From assembly GCA_033344815.1 (NCBI GenBank), contig JAWPMR010000001.1:358136-422135 (forward strand): a stretch of 64,000 nt of DNA. The letters run 5' to 3'. Positions 20,992-30,847 of the stretch are shown piece by piece. The position numbers and the translations under genes were made by a program. Each line of letters opens with the position of its first letter. The first letter of the stretch is position 1. Under the pieces are notes generated by a model. That model was not told the DNA's origin. It was given only the letters and a program-made list of their open reading frames with translations, and searched no databases. Source of the DNA: Paracoccaceae bacterium. Lineage in GTDB: Bacteria; Pseudomonadota; Alphaproteobacteria; Rhodobacterales; Rhodobacteraceae.

Positions 20992-22416
20992 CTAATCTGC
21001 CTGCTTGATGTTCGGAAGCACCCAACTGTTGTCATACCAACCGTCTGTTGGCCAGTAGGTTCGGAACCACACCATAAACCCTTCGTCCCGATTGGTTTCG
21101 ATCCAGTTTCGATCTGAGACCCCTGCCGGTTGTTGGGGCGCAAAATGCAAGATTGCTGAGCCGTTCTCTTGCATGAACAAATCCTCCGCACAGGAACTGA
21201 CGCCCCACTGGAAAGAGGCGTCGCGGACCATCGACCGATACCGGGCATCGTAGACAGTGATGGACCAGAAATCCTTGGCAGGTGGATTGGCTGGGATCGT
21301 CAGCGTGTAGTGATTTGTCCCATCAAGCCACAGGCCAGCGTCATCTTTTGTTGAAAAGATGTATTGCGAGCTGGCACCTGCAGGCGGGCGCGTCATGGCG
21401 ACAGAATTGAATGTAGCAAAGAAAGACCACAGCCGATGCTGCGAACTGGCGTATGTGCCGCTGCTTCGCCCGGTGAAATCCTCATCGACAAAGTTGTTTG
21501 CCCACTGCCAATTGCTCCGACCGGGCCATTTTTCAGCGTCTTTGTCGCGGTTATTGTACCCCAAGGTTCGTACGTTACGGTCACCGATAGTAGCTGCTTC
21601 GGTCAACAGACCCTCGGCCACGGTTTCGTCGAAAAACCCCAAATCATAGAGATCGCTGTAGGTCTGCATATGCATGGGATTTGAAGATGGCCCGTTGAGC
21701 TCAAAATACTGCCGGATCATCGCGAACACATCAGCTTCATCATACAGCATGTCCATGAAGTGATCGCCCAGCTTTCCCGAAGTATTATAGAAGGTATTCG
21801 CGGGCGGGTTATCAGCATCTGCGAGCGAATATGTCCGGATGCCGGCCTGCACCTCGCGGACCGTTGCAGCGGTATCTCCGTTTTCGACAAACCCCCGTAA
21901 CAGCCACAGGATGGTATTGGCGGGCGACGCAAAGTGGTAAAACCCGTCGGGAATGACCCCTTCGAAACCGGGGCCAGTGAACAGGTATTTTCCACCATCG
22001 CCTTTGTCCGGACCGAAGGCCCCGATATCCTTGATGGTCCACCATCCCGGTGCATTGGCCATGCCTAGCATGCCCTTGGGGACTTCGAGCACAACCGCGC
22101 CGCCTTGCTCGCCCAGATTGACTGGATGGACCGCGTATATCGTCTCAGAGTTGGCTGTCAGAACGCGCTGTCGGCTATCAACCGAGGTCTCCATAATCCC
22201 GATATTTGTGGGCGATGATCCTTCTTCCACGTAAGCGTTGTAGACCGACAGAAATCCGACTTCCGGATGCATACTGCTATGCGTGCGGATGAGCGTTTGC
22301 AGGTCCATTTCCCTGTAGATTTCAGTTGGGTCCAACGGTGGGTAGTATTCCGGATCCGCAAAACTGGCAGAGCCGGTAAAAACCAGTGCGACGCAGAGAG
22401 CTTTCAACTTGAACAC
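20992..22416 (-). CDS. DUF1254/DUF1214 domain secreted protein
   Basis: 474 residues with a signal peptide (MFKLKALCVALVFTGSASFA). The N-terminal half fits DUF1254 (SVDSRQRVLTANSETIYAVH, then VVLEVPKGMLGMANAPGWW), and the C-terminal part fits DUF1214 (DFWSITVYDARYRSMV, then WIETNRDEGFMVWFRTYWP). Such proteins are predicted periplasmic or envelope-associated, and their biochemical role is not established. A second, broken member of the family ends 17 bp upstream on the same strand, so the two were probably one operon. It is convergent with the DUF3604 cluster. Confidence 0.85.
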   Translation of the reverse strand: MFKLKALCVALVFTGSASFADPEYYPPLDPTEIYREMDLQTLIRTHSSMHPEVGFLSVYNAYVEEGSSPTNIGIMETSVDSRQRVLTANSETIYAVHPVNLGEQGGAVVLEVPKGMLGMANAPGWWTIKDIGAFGPDKGDGGKYLFTGPGFEGVIPDGFYHFASPANTILWLLRGFVENGDTAATVREVQAGIRTYSLADADNPPANTFYNTSGKLGDHFMDMLYDEADVFAMIRQYFELNGPSSNPMHMQTYSDLYDLGFFDETVAEGLLTEAATIGDRNVRTLGYNNRDKDAEKWPGRSNWQWANNFVDEDFTGRSSGTYASSQHRLWSFFATFNSVAMTRPPAGASSQYIFSTKDDAGLWLDGTNHYTLTIPANPPAKDFWSITVYDARYRSMVRDASFQWGVSSCAEDLFMQENGSAILHFAPQQPAGVSDRNWIETNRDEGFMVWFRTYWPTDGWYDNSWVLPNIKQAD

Positions 22417-22433
22417 GGCATGGGCCTTTCGGA

Positions 22434-23498
22434 TCAGTTCTGGCGGGTAAGAGTCAAGTTCAACAGCGTCGCAGGGATCGGCTCTGTCCGATTGTAGAAA
22501 CGCGATGTGATTGAAAACCCGTTGTCGTTCTTGTCGGCGCGGTTTTCATTGGCCCCGCAGGCCGCTTCCGATCCGAAACGCAGGGTAATCGTTCCGTCAT
22601 CATTAGGCACCGTATTCTGATTGTTCAAAGTACTGTTGTTGGAGGCGATATACCCGTCCAAACCATAAACCTGATACGACCAGAAACCTGACCGGTCATA
22701 GTCAATGGGTGGCTGAGCGATTGTCACTACGGCGCAGTCACTGCCGAACTCTGTCATATCCGCAGTAGTGCCATAGCTAGCATACCGTTCCAGTTGCCCA
22801 CCCCAGCCGATGGCAGAATAGAAATTGTGAATGAATGGTTCGGTTTTACCGCGTTCGTTATAGCCTTTCTCCGTCCCCTGGGCGACGGTCTCTTCGAGGT
22901 AGGGCACGAAACTTGCCTGCATCTCGCGTACCGCATCAATGTCCCATTCCCGCATAGACCATGTTTTCGGGCTGTCGTCGTTTCCTGTTCGGACCTTGTT
23001 CTGCAATTCGACGGCTTTTGCATCGCCCGCCGCTGTCTGGTCCGTTTGCGTGCGCAGCAGAATGTAGACGAAATCAGTTACCGCTTGATCCTGTGAGATC
23101 TAAATGTCCCGTTCTTTATCCACAAACGCCTGATAGGTGCCGATGTCGCCAGTTTCATCAAAGCCCACTTCGCGCACGATGAAGGTGTCATTGTCTATGG
23201 CAAGCGCAGACATGTAGAGATCGCTTGCAGCAGGCAGAGTTACGGTCAGACCATTTGTTACGTCGAACACACCCCAAGAATAGAGAGTATCGCGGTTTTC
23301 GCGGATGATATTTTGGTTTTCAACGCTTGAAACCTGCCGCATATGCACAAAGCTATTGTTGCCGCCGCGGTCGAGAACTTCCTGAAAGTAGATGTCCGCC
23401 ATCGCAGTTGAAAAGTTTTCTTCGGTTGGCTGCATCCCCTCAGAGAATACTGGCTGTGCCGCAATCGCAAAAACGGCAGTGAGTAATGCTTTTTTCAT
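22434..23498 (-). pseudogene. DUF1254/DUF1214 protein interrupted by an in-frame TAG
   Basis: Two segments are in one frame, split only by TAG at 23100-23102 (codon 133). Together they span 354 codons. The first has a signal peptide (MKKALLTAVFAIAAQPVFS) preceded by AGGAAAG, and the DUF1254 segment with QNIIRENRDTLYSWGVFDV. The second has DUF1214 features (SGFWSYQVYGLDGYI, NDDGTITLRFGSEAAC). The conserved domains on both sides argue that this was one gene, now broken or, less likely, read through. It is paralogous to the adjacent intact gene but only about three quarters as long. Confidence 0.8.
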
Positions 23499-24371
23499 TT
23501 TTCTTTCCTGCAGCACGGTCGCTCACTTCGGGCAGAGCAACCGGCATCGAGTGGCAAACAGGCCAGTGGTGAACGCCAGCTACTTTGGGAAAAGAAGCGT
23601 CACCTGAATGCACGCTCCCCATCCTTCCGGACCAGTATCAGGCCCATCGACCCCGGATCTTAGACCGCCGCCTATGCTGACGCTTTGCTTGCCCAATTGT
23701 ACGACCTTGCTTGAATTGGCAATAACGGCCACGGACCGTTGCTCTAACTACCATTTGTAGATCGAGTCGGTGGTAAGTGTGAAGGACCATGGAAACAGTT
23801 TTGCTGCGCGTTGTATGAATGTCCGCATTTCTCTTAGCAAATCGGCTCAAGCTCTATTCCGTAGTAGCAAAATCGGCGCTGCAGGCGCGCGCAGCAAGAT
23901 ACCAACAGGTCCGGTGAGGACTCTTCCGAAACATTCTCCACCTATCTCACCAATGGCCGATCTGGGAAACTACGCCGTTCGCTGCATCACGCATGAACTT
24001 GTAAGATGCAGGACTTTCCCGACATTGATGTTTGGACATTTTGCTTATGCAGCATTCGATTGCTTTCGCGACATGTGATGTTCTGGATCGTAGCAGTTTT
24101 CGTCAAACCAGTCATTCACAGAAGTGGTTTAGGTCAGGACCTACAGCAAACTTTCGTTGCATTCCGTTAAGACAAACACGTGGGGGGCAAAGCCTCACTT
24201 AAAATTGAGCGGATTAAATTGCGCTTTGTGTAGTGAATGACGAAAAAAATGGTGGAAAAACTGCGGTACCGAAAGCTCTGGGTTTAGTGACACTTCATTG
24301 CGGTTTCTTACAAATACCTGCAGATAGGTATGCGGTGAACCCGACGTGTTCCACCCGTTTCGGAGGTCTTT
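23499..24371. other. Long intergenic region
   Basis: 873 bp between the broken DUF1254 gene (-) and the DUF900 lipoprotein gene (+). Only short overlapping open frames with no family resemblance are present. It must contain promoters for both flanking genes but I could not place them. It looks richer in A and T than the flanking core genome, as expected of decayed island DNA. Confidence 0.5.
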
Positions 24372-25661
24372 GTGCTGAATAAGTTGGTATGCCTTTTGTT
24401 GGTGTGTGGCCTTGCTGCCTGCGCCCCGGCCAATTCGGTCACGACAACCATTGGCCTTATGGAGCCACCGGTTTTGTATCAAGGCGGGGACATTAATCCG
24501 TTTCCGGCGAATTTACCTGCCGACCGGCAGATTCCCTATGCGACTCAACGGGTGCCTGCCATTGTTGGCGATGCGCTCACCTATACGGATGAACCTGAGA
24601 CCATCCTGCGTGTTGGTCACGTGGACGTCGCGATTTCAGGGATAGATGGGTCGTTGCAGATCTCTGACAGCCTTCTCCCCGCTCAGGATCGCATGCCTGC
24701 TCTTTTTGTTGATGTCCGTTCAATTGACGAAGCCGGACCCTTGGTTGCATCGCGCCACCCTGCCGCTAACCCCGCCCTGTTTGCACCGGATGCGGTGTCT
24801 GCCGATCGCGCGTTTGCTGCGCGGATCAACAAACAACTCGCGGCGACCAGAGGGGGGGATTTGGTCATCTATGTCCATGGTGTCAGGTCGGATTTCTCTA
24901 ACCCTGTTTTGGCGGCAGCAGAGTTGCAGCATTTTGCGGGATACCGGAATGTGTTTTCCGCCTATGCATGGCCTGCAGAATCCAGCCTGATCAGCTATTT
25001 GCAAGACACCGAAGAGGCGACGGGAAGTGCCTTCTTGTTTCGGCGTTACATCCGTTTTCTGGCGGCAGAAACCAATGCAAGACGAATACATATCGTGGCG
25101 CATTCAGCTGGCACACGGCTAGTGACGGAAGCCATTGGACAGTTCGGGCTGGAATACTCCCGCGCCAGTGACGCTCAGATCAAGCGCGACTTAAAGCTTG
25201 GCAAAGTCATTCTGATCGGAAGTGATGCCAGCCCTGACCGCTTCGGGAGTTATCTGATTGACGGTGCCGACCGAATTATTGACGAATTGACCATCTATAC
25301 GTCTACGCGAGACCGTGCGCTGCGTTTGTCCGATGCCTTGTTTGGCTTGGGCGGCCGTCTGGGTCAAACCACGACAACAGCCTTGCCCGACTATGTCCAG
25401 ACCTGGTTGGAAAGCATTGAAGACCTTAACATCATTGATGTGACCGATGCCGAGGCATCAAATGCCGCAAACGGTCATGGATATTTGCGGGGCAGCCCTT
25501 GGGTGAGCAGTGACATTGTGACGTCAATCAACTTTGATCTCACCCCGGCGGAGCGCGGTCTTGTGCGCGCACCGGTTGGTCCCGGTTGGGTGTTTCCGCC
25601 AGATTACCCGTCGAAATTGCGCAGTGCTGTGCGCCGCGCAGACCCCGGCCTTGTGCGGTGA
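24372..25661 (+). CDS. DUF900-type alpha/beta hydrolase lipoprotein
   Basis: 429 residues. The N-terminus is a lipoprotein signal with lipobox LAAC (cysteine at about 17), so it is probably membrane-anchored on the periplasmic side. The core is an alpha/beta hydrolase of the DUF900 group: DLVIYVHGVRSDF forms the oxyanion region, and the nucleophile serine is in HIVAHSAGTRLV. The likely aspartate is in LIGSDASPDRF. The substrate is unknown; esterase or lipase activity is inferred from the fold. GTG at 24372 is supported by GGAGG about 6 nt upstream. It ends 7 bp from the convergent gltS-like gene. Confidence 0.82.
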   Translation: MLNKLVCLLLVCGLAACAPANSVTTTIGLMEPPVLYQGGDINPFPANLPADRQIPYATQRVPAIVGDALTYTDEPETILRVGHVDVAISGIDGSLQISDSLLPAQDRMPALFVDVRSIDEAGPLVASRHPAANPALFAPDAVSADRAFAARINKQLAATRGGDLVIYVHGVRSDFSNPVLAAAELQHFAGYRNVFSAYAWPAESSLISYLQDTEEATGSAFLFRRYIRFLAAETNARRIHIVAHSAGTRLVTEAIGQFGLEYSRASDAQIKRDLKLGKVILIGSDASPDRFGSYLIDGADRIIDELTIYTSTRDRALRLSDALFGLGGRLGQTTTTALPDYVQTWLESIEDLNIIDVTDAEASNAANGHGYLRGSPWVSSDIVTSINFDLTPAERGLVRAPVGPGWVFPPDYPSKLRSAVRRADPGLVR

Positions 25662-25668
25662 TTACGCA

Positions 25669-26874
25669 TCACAGACCGACGAAAAAACGGATCGCCAAGG
25701 CATTCGCAAGGTCGACAAAAAAAGCTGACACCAGCGGCAGCACAATAAAGGCCAAGGGCGCGGCACCGTATCGCTTAGTGACAGAAGACATGTTCGCAAT
25801 GGCGGTGGGGGTAGCACCCAGCGCAAAACCTGCGAAACCAGCGCTCAGTACAGCGGCCAGATAACCGCGACCAATGGCGCGAAAGACCACAAACAGAATA
25901 AACCCTACGGTCATGATGACCTGCATCACCAGCACGACAATCAGCGGCCCGCCCAGTTCCGCAAGCGTCCAAAGCTGCATACTCATCAATGACATGGCAA
26001 GGAAAACCGACAGTGCATAGTCAGAAACAACAGCGAGCGCTTTGCTGCCCGTAGGCCATATAAGGGACTTGAAGACGTAAGGCACCGTATTTGACATCAC
26101 GATGCCCATGAGCAGGCAGGGTACAAACAGCGGCAACAACAGACCCATTTCGGAGATGGCCTGATGGGCGAACCAGCCCAGCAAAATCGCAACATGCGCG
26201 GCCAGAGTCGCGCGCATCAAGCTGACGTGATTAACGCTCTCGCCGGTTTCCTTGTCAAAGCTTAACCCGACAATTGGTGCCGCATCGCTTTCACCGGACA
26301 ATTGATTGCGGTCAATCAACCATTTGGCGATTGGCCCGCCGATCAGGGCCGCCAGAACCAGCCCCAAAGTCGCTGTTGCAATGCCGACTTCGGCTGCGGC
26401 CTCAAAACCAGTGAGGGTTTCGATCTGCGGACCCCAGGCAATTGCCGTCCCGTGCCCGCCGATCAAAGAGGCAGAGCCCAGCAGCACCGATACTGGGCTG
26501 GGCAAGCCAAAGAGCTGCACGCCGATAAGGCCTACGATGTTTTGCAGGAGCATGAACCCGACGGTCAAAAGCAGCAAAATGAACAGCAAACGTCCGCCTT
26601 TGAACAGATCTGCGATGCGCGCATTCAGTCCGATGGTCGCAAAAAACAGAACCAGTAGGTAATCCCGCACGTCCATTTCAAAGGTGATCTCGCGCCCGGT
26701 CATCACAAACCAAACCCATGTCAAAACCGCCACAGCAATGCCACCAGAGACAGGTTCCGGGATATTATAGTTCTTCAGGAAAGCGACTTTGCGGGTGAGA
26801 AATGCCCCCAGAAAAAACACAATGAACCCGAGGGTTGCAGCAATAAAGGCAGGGACGACGATCGGGGAGGTCAT
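25669..26874 (-). CDS. gltS: Sodium/glutamate symporter (ESS family)
   Basis: 401 residues with about ten to twelve transmembrane segments, matching the GltS family of Na+-coupled glutamate carriers. Visible hallmarks are the glycine-rich GSASLIGGHGTAIAWGP reentrant region in the first half and GFAGFALGATPTAIANM in the second, the two inverted-repeat pore loops. An AAGGA ribosome site lies 7 nt before ATG at 26874. It is last of a run BCCT transporter - 43-aa peptide - gltS on the minus strand, which suggests joint uptake of compatible-solute or osmoprotective compounds. Confidence 0.9.
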   Translation of the reverse strand: MTSPIVVPAFIAATLGFIVFFLGAFLTRKVAFLKNYNIPEPVSGGIAVAVLTWVWFVMTGREITFEMDVRDYLLVLFFATIGLNARIADLFKGGRLLFILLLLTVGFMLLQNIVGLIGVQLFGLPSPVSVLLGSASLIGGHGTAIAWGPQIETLTGFEAAAEVGIATATLGLVLAALIGGPIAKWLIDRNQLSGESDAAPIVGLSFDKETGESVNHVSLMRATLAAHVAILLGWFAHQAISEMGLLLPLFVPCLLMGIVMSNTVPYVFKSLIWPTGSKALAVVSDYALSVFLAMSLMSMQLWTLAELGGPLIVVLVMQVIMTVGFILFVVFRAIGRGYLAAVLSAGFAGFALGATPTAIANMSSVTKRYGAAPLAFIVLPLVSAFFVDLANALAIRFFVGL

Positions 26875-26892
26875 AGATGTCCTTCGAACTTA

Positions 26893-27024
26893 CTAGTCTT
26901 TGGGGTTGTCACTCTTGTCGTGACGTGGCGCAACCGGTTTGCGCAACAAAAGCCAGACCATCGCCCCGACAAACGCAAATGTTCCAAGGTTCAGTAGTGT
27001 GTCAAGCAGATCACCGATCAGCAT
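26893..27024 (-). CDS. 43-residue single-span membrane peptide
   Basis: A small open frame, M-L-I-G-D-L-L-D then one hydrophobic span (LLNLGTFAFVGAMVWLLL), a basic turn (RKPVAPRHDK) and a polar end, with stop TAG at 26893-26895. The basic side after the span predicts a cytoplasmic C-terminus. ATG at 27024 lies inside the 3' end of the BCCT gene (14-bp overlap) and the stop lies 18 bp before gltS, so it is wedged in an operon. The family is not recognised. It may be an accessory subunit of one of the two transporters. Coding is inferred from its position, overlap and clean span. Confidence 0.6.
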   Translation of the reverse strand: MLIGDLLDTLLNLGTFAFVGAMVWLLLRKPVAPRHDKSDNPKD

Positions 27025-28522
27025 GATGCGTCCCTTTCACATCTTCCTCGCGCAGCGCACGCAACATGCACACGCAGAGCAGGATCGATACAAAGACAAA
27101 AGGCAAGGCACCAAGGGCGATCAGCTTTTTGACAGCATCTATGGAGCCTGACAGGACCATCGCCCCGCCAAGTACGCCCAGCAATACACCCCAGACCAAC
27201 CGGACCTTTGGTTTGGGATTGGGATCACCGCCCGATGAAAACGTGCCTAGCACAAAGGCCGCGCTGACCACGCTTGTCACGATAAACAGAAAGGCAGCGA
27301 TGATCGTGGCGAGGGTTGTAAGCGTGGTCCAAGGCAGCCGTTCGAGCAGGCCAAAAGTCACGCGTTCTACATTGCTGGTGGTCAATGCCAGTAGATCGCC
27401 GGTCCCGAGCAGAGCATCGTAAAAACCAATGCCGCCGAAGGTGCCGAACCATATGATCGAAAAAAGGGTCGGCCCGATCAACACGCCTAGCACAAACTCA
27501 CGGATGGTCCGGCCGCGTGAGATGCGTGCGATAAACACGCCCACAAATGGCCCCCATGCGATCCACCATACCATATAAGTGAGTGTCCAATCCTGAAACC
27601 AGTTGATCAGGGACGCGTCAAAAAAGTTCAATGTTTGAAAGCCGCGTGGGATTGCCGTACTGACATATTCGCCAAAGCTGGTGACGATGGCGTTCATCAG
27701 ATACTCGGTGGGACCGACAATGATGACAAAGGCAATGAGACCAATCGCAATCGACATCGCAAGGTTGCTGAGTTTGGACATACCCGCGCCCAGATCCACC
27801 AAGAGCGGGGGTAGATAGGCCGCGACCATGACGGCGAAGACCGCTGTAATGAGCCAGGGAGCCGCTTGGCTGCCGCCCATCAGCACATCAATGCCATCCG
27901 CCACCTGAAACACGCCCATGGCAATGGAGCCAGCGACACCGATTGCAATGGCCACAATGGCCATGAAATCAGAAAGCCAGCCGACGATGCGCGCCCACCT
28001 CTCATCGGGAAACAGGTTTTCAACAGGGGCGCTGACCAGCATCGGAGTACCGCGCCGGAACGCAAAATAGGCGATCACCAAAGCTGTCGCCCCGTAAATG
28101 GCCCACGCGTGAATGCCCCAGTGAAAATTCGTGGCCAACAAGGCTTGCTGGGCCGCGACTGGCGGATCCATAAACTCGGTTGCAAAATGAAAGTGCGTTA
28201 AGGGTTCGGCCACGGCCCAAAACAACAGACCAACCCCCATGCCAGCCGCGAACAGCATCGCAATCCATGAAGGCGTCGAAAACTCTGGTCGGTCATCATC
28301 TGCACCAAGGCGGATTTTGCCATAAGGGGACGCCGCAAGACCGATGCAGAAAAACAGCATTGCAGAAACCGCGATCATCACAAACCAACCACGACTGACA
28401 AAATACTGCTCAACAATGAGCGATGCACCCGCAACGATCCCTTTTGGATCAAGCACTCCCCAAATCGCGACAGCTGCAATAGTAACAATGGATGTAACAA
28501 GCAAGAGGGTCGTGCGGTTCAT
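27011..28522 (-). CDS. BCCT family betaine/choline/carnitine-type transporter
   Basis: 503 residues, twelve predicted transmembrane helices. BCCT carriers take up quaternary ammonium and sulfonium solutes such as glycine betaine or DMSP. The family signature is seen in GMGVGLLFWAVAEPLTHF, and the helix 8 region has TYMVWWIAWGPFVGVFIARISRGRT. ATG at 28522 is chosen over a longer upstream frame because AAAGGG lies just before it and it begins the first helix directly. The C-terminal osmosensing extension of BetP is absent. The substrate cannot be fixed from sequence. It overlaps the 43-residue peptide gene. Confidence 0.92.
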   Translation of the reverse strand: MNRTTLLLVTSIVTIAAVAIWGVLDPKGIVAGASLIVEQYFVSRGWFVMIAVSAMLFFCIGLAASPYGKIRLGADDDRPEFSTPSWIAMLFAAGMGVGLLFWAVAEPLTHFHFATEFMDPPVAAQQALLATNFHWGIHAWAIYGATALVIAYFAFRRGTPMLVSAPVENLFPDERWARIVGWLSDFMAIVAIAIGVAGSIAMGVFQVADGIDVLMGGSQAAPWLITAVFAVMVAAYLPPLLVDLGAGMSKLSNLAMSIAIGLIAFVIIVGPTEYLMNAIVTSFGEYVSTAIPRGFQTLNFFDASLINWFQDWTLTYMVWWIAWGPFVGVFIARISRGRTIREFVLGVLIGPTLFSIIWFGTFGGIGFYDALLGTGDLLALTTSNVERVTFGLLERLPWTTLTTLATIIAAFLFIVTSVVSAAFVLGTFSSGGDPNPKPKVRLVWGVLLGVLGGAMVLSGSIDAVKKLIALGALPFVFVSILLCVCMLRALREEDVKGTHHADR

Positions 28523-28683
28523 GGGTGTGCCCTTTCGAGTGCATGCAGAGGGAACAAAATACGATCTTGGATGTCCAGACTGTTTGATGTCAGCGCGTTG
28601 GTAAAACCTGAAAAATCCCACCAGTTGCGATCACAATCGCGCGCATCCACAAAAGCGATAAGTAACTGGCCATCGTGAAGGTC

Positions 28684-29694
28684 TTACAAACCAGGTTTTG
28701 CGGCGGGAACACCAACCCGTATGGCGTCGGAAAACCCGGGGTTTAGCCCAAACTGCTGCGCTTTCTGCGTGATTCTGCCCAGCTGTCTGAGGTCGTCAAC
28801 GGAATAATCCGTGTTCAAAACGCCCTGCTCATAACCGAATTCAGGAAGGTATCCGTTCGCAATCAATCGCCAATCAAAAGGCGGACCACTTCCGATCGCG
28901 CTCAGCAATTTCATGACGACAGTTGTGCAATTCGTGGACACCGAATTGTACCATCGCGGTGTTTGGGCCAGGTCATTGGCGTCACGCACGTAGGCTTCAA
29001 GCAGCGCGCGCGCCACGTCGATTTCCGCGTTCAAGCGAAAGAGCTGCACATTTTCACCTCTGATATTTGTCCGCAGGCCGACCACGTCGCGCTCAGTTGC
29101 GGCCAGAATGACCAGCGTGTTCTCTTTGAAGAAATCGGCAACAGGTGAAAACCCACCACCTTTCTGCCGTCTGACCTCAACTGACCAAGCCAGCTGTTGT
29201 CCACCTTCAAAACCAAAGCTCAGGATGAAATGCGCGATCTGTGGACCCGCCCAATAGGACATGAAGAGATCAACTGTTTTTAGCTCTGCCATATCGTAAC
29301 TTTCTTGCACCCAATTCTCGCGGTAGCTCCCATCTGCACGCCACCCGAAATCCCGAATGTCGGTCACGGTAAGGGTATCGCCTTCAACCACTCCGGTGCT
29401 CTGACGGGAAACCTCTGGCGACCAGTCTTGCGTTCTGGGTGGCTCCAAAAATGCCCACCATCCGATAAGGCCCAAAAACGCTATGGCGAAAATGACCGCT
29501 GCTTTGAAACGCCTTGCGTTGAATTGGGCGATAAACGCGCTGCTGCCTAAGCAAGCGGTCAAGCCACAAGCCATGTAGCGCAATGTATCTGAACCTGGCA
29601 GCCGAAACCAAAGCGCCAACGCTCCCCAAAACGTCAGGATCGCAATGCAGCAACACGCCAGAACAACCCAAATGCACAGAAATGGAAGCCGCAT
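28684..29694 (-). CDS. DUF4105 (Lnb N-terminal-like) membrane protein
   Basis: 336 residues. Three or so hydrophobic segments occupy residues 1-90 (for example CIWVVLACCCIAILTFWGAL), then a periplasmic DUF4105 domain: FMSYWAGPQIAHFILSFGF, GQQLAWSVEVRRQKGG and, importantly, NSVSTNCTTVVMKLL, whose cysteine with nearby histidine fits a papain-like (NlpC/P60-related) site. This domain resembles the N-terminal half of Lnb lipoprotein acyltransferases, but the function here is unknown. ATG at 29694 follows GAGGTGG. It stands alone in the island, upstream of the BCCT gene by about 160 bp. Confidence 0.78.
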   Translation of the reverse strand: MRLPFLCIWVVLACCCIAILTFWGALALWFRLPGSDTLRYMACGLTACLGSSAFIAQFNARRFKAAVIFAIAFLGLIGWWAFLEPPRTQDWSPEVSRQSTGVVEGDTLTVTDIRDFGWRADGSYRENWVQESYDMAELKTVDLFMSYWAGPQIAHFILSFGFEGGQQLAWSVEVRRQKGGGFSPVADFFKENTLVILAATERDVVGLRTNIRGENVQLFRLNAEIDVARALLEAYVRDANDLAQTPRWYNSVSTNCTTVVMKLLSAIGSGPPFDWRLIANGYLPEFGYEQGVLNTDYSVDDLRQLGRITQKAQQFGLNPGFSDAIRVGVPAAKPGL

Positions 29695-30233
29695 GGATAG
29701 TCCACCTCATTTTCAATCATTTCGATACAGGTCTGGGTATTTACAAATAGGCAAGTGGTCGATGCCTTAGACTGCTTAAGCGGATACTTTGCAAAACTGG
29801 TACCCTTCGTTCCGCGACCTGTAATTCCCGCGCCTGATCAATGCTCAGACGTGTGTGAAAGGCCGCTTCTCGCGCCGCGCCGCGGCATGTTGAATTTCGC
29901 TCATTACACATTTTTCGTGCCACATACTCGTGCGTCATGAAAAAACAATAACTGCTTTGGGCTCGAAGCCGCCTTGCGGCGTAGCGGCGTATAGAATTTG
30001 GCCGTGCAACCCCTTGCGCGGTCTACCAGATGACGCCAGCCAGCCCTAGCGGACCTTAGTCTTGGTCGCTCAGTGACCGGACCGCGGACGAAGCAGACCT
30101 TGCTTTTTGATCAGGCTCCGGGAGCGCTAAGCTCTTCGAGCTGTACCTTGTCGAGTTTGGTCGGTGCACCATTTTTGTCGAACGGCAACTTGAAATTAAA
30201 CGATGTTGGTGACGTACCGTGGTTGTGTAGATG
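29695..30233. other. Intergenic region with nothing recognised
   Basis: About 540 bp following the start of the DUF4105 gene. It holds only short frames without family resemblance. It should contain the DUF4105 promoter. Confidence 0.4.
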
Positions 30234-30518
30234 TTACAGACACCCGACGCCGTCCGACCAAGTGGGATGGCCGTGGTTTGTATGCCACCATAGTACTAGG
30301 GGTGGCCATTCCGGCGTCTCAAACCATTCCTGCCCACGCTTGAGCGCTTCAGCGTGAAGGCCGAAATATGTAAAGGAAAACACGGCCTCCATGTCTATCC
30401 AAAGAGAAAGCGCAGCTGGCGACCAGTCCTCGCCGGCTTCCCGGTAGAAGCGAGGGTATAGCAACAGGTCTGCGCTTTTCCTGCCGGTGGGAAACAGGTG
30501 TGGCTTACTTCGTTCCAT
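30234..30518 (-). pseudogene. DUF3291-like fragment
   Basis: A 94-codon frame whose sequence AALSLWIDMEAVFSFTYFGL, HAEALKRGQEWFE and PPLVLWWHTNHGHPT matches the middle and end of DUF3291 proteins (about 140-150 residues, possibly monooxygenase-like). The N-terminal third typical of the family is not found upstream in this frame. It is therefore probably a truncated relic in the island. It could still be expressed as a short protein. Confidence 0.5.
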
Positions 30519-30847
30519 ATAAAGTCAATTTTGACGACCACCGGCTATTCCTGCCAAATTTTGGAGTGGTCGGGTCGGAACCATCTTCCGACGCAGAAAC
30601 CAGACCAAATTCAGGACACTTCGCAAAGGCTGCTTGCTGCGCAAACAGAATGTGGCATCGCTTGCGACCAGATCCTCCGAAATCTATTTTGTCTCTCGTG
30701 GTTCAAATCGAAGCACTCTTCAGGACATTGCTACATTGATTTAAAGTAATGCGCGATTGGCGAACGTGTGATATTTGTGAACGCACTTTCTGCCACGAAA
30801 AAACTCATTTCCTTTGATTTCACCCCCTCTGCGAGAGGACACACCTC

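Noticed and set aside
14013-23102. TAG codons as recoding (pyrrolysine or read-through)
   Set aside because: No recoding machinery or downstream signal is visible, other genes in the window end with TAG normally, and the affected genes are of the kind that decays.
23770-24078. 102-codon + strand frame in the long gap after the broken DUF1254 gene
   Set aside because: No recognisable domain, atypical composition and no upstream ribosome site.
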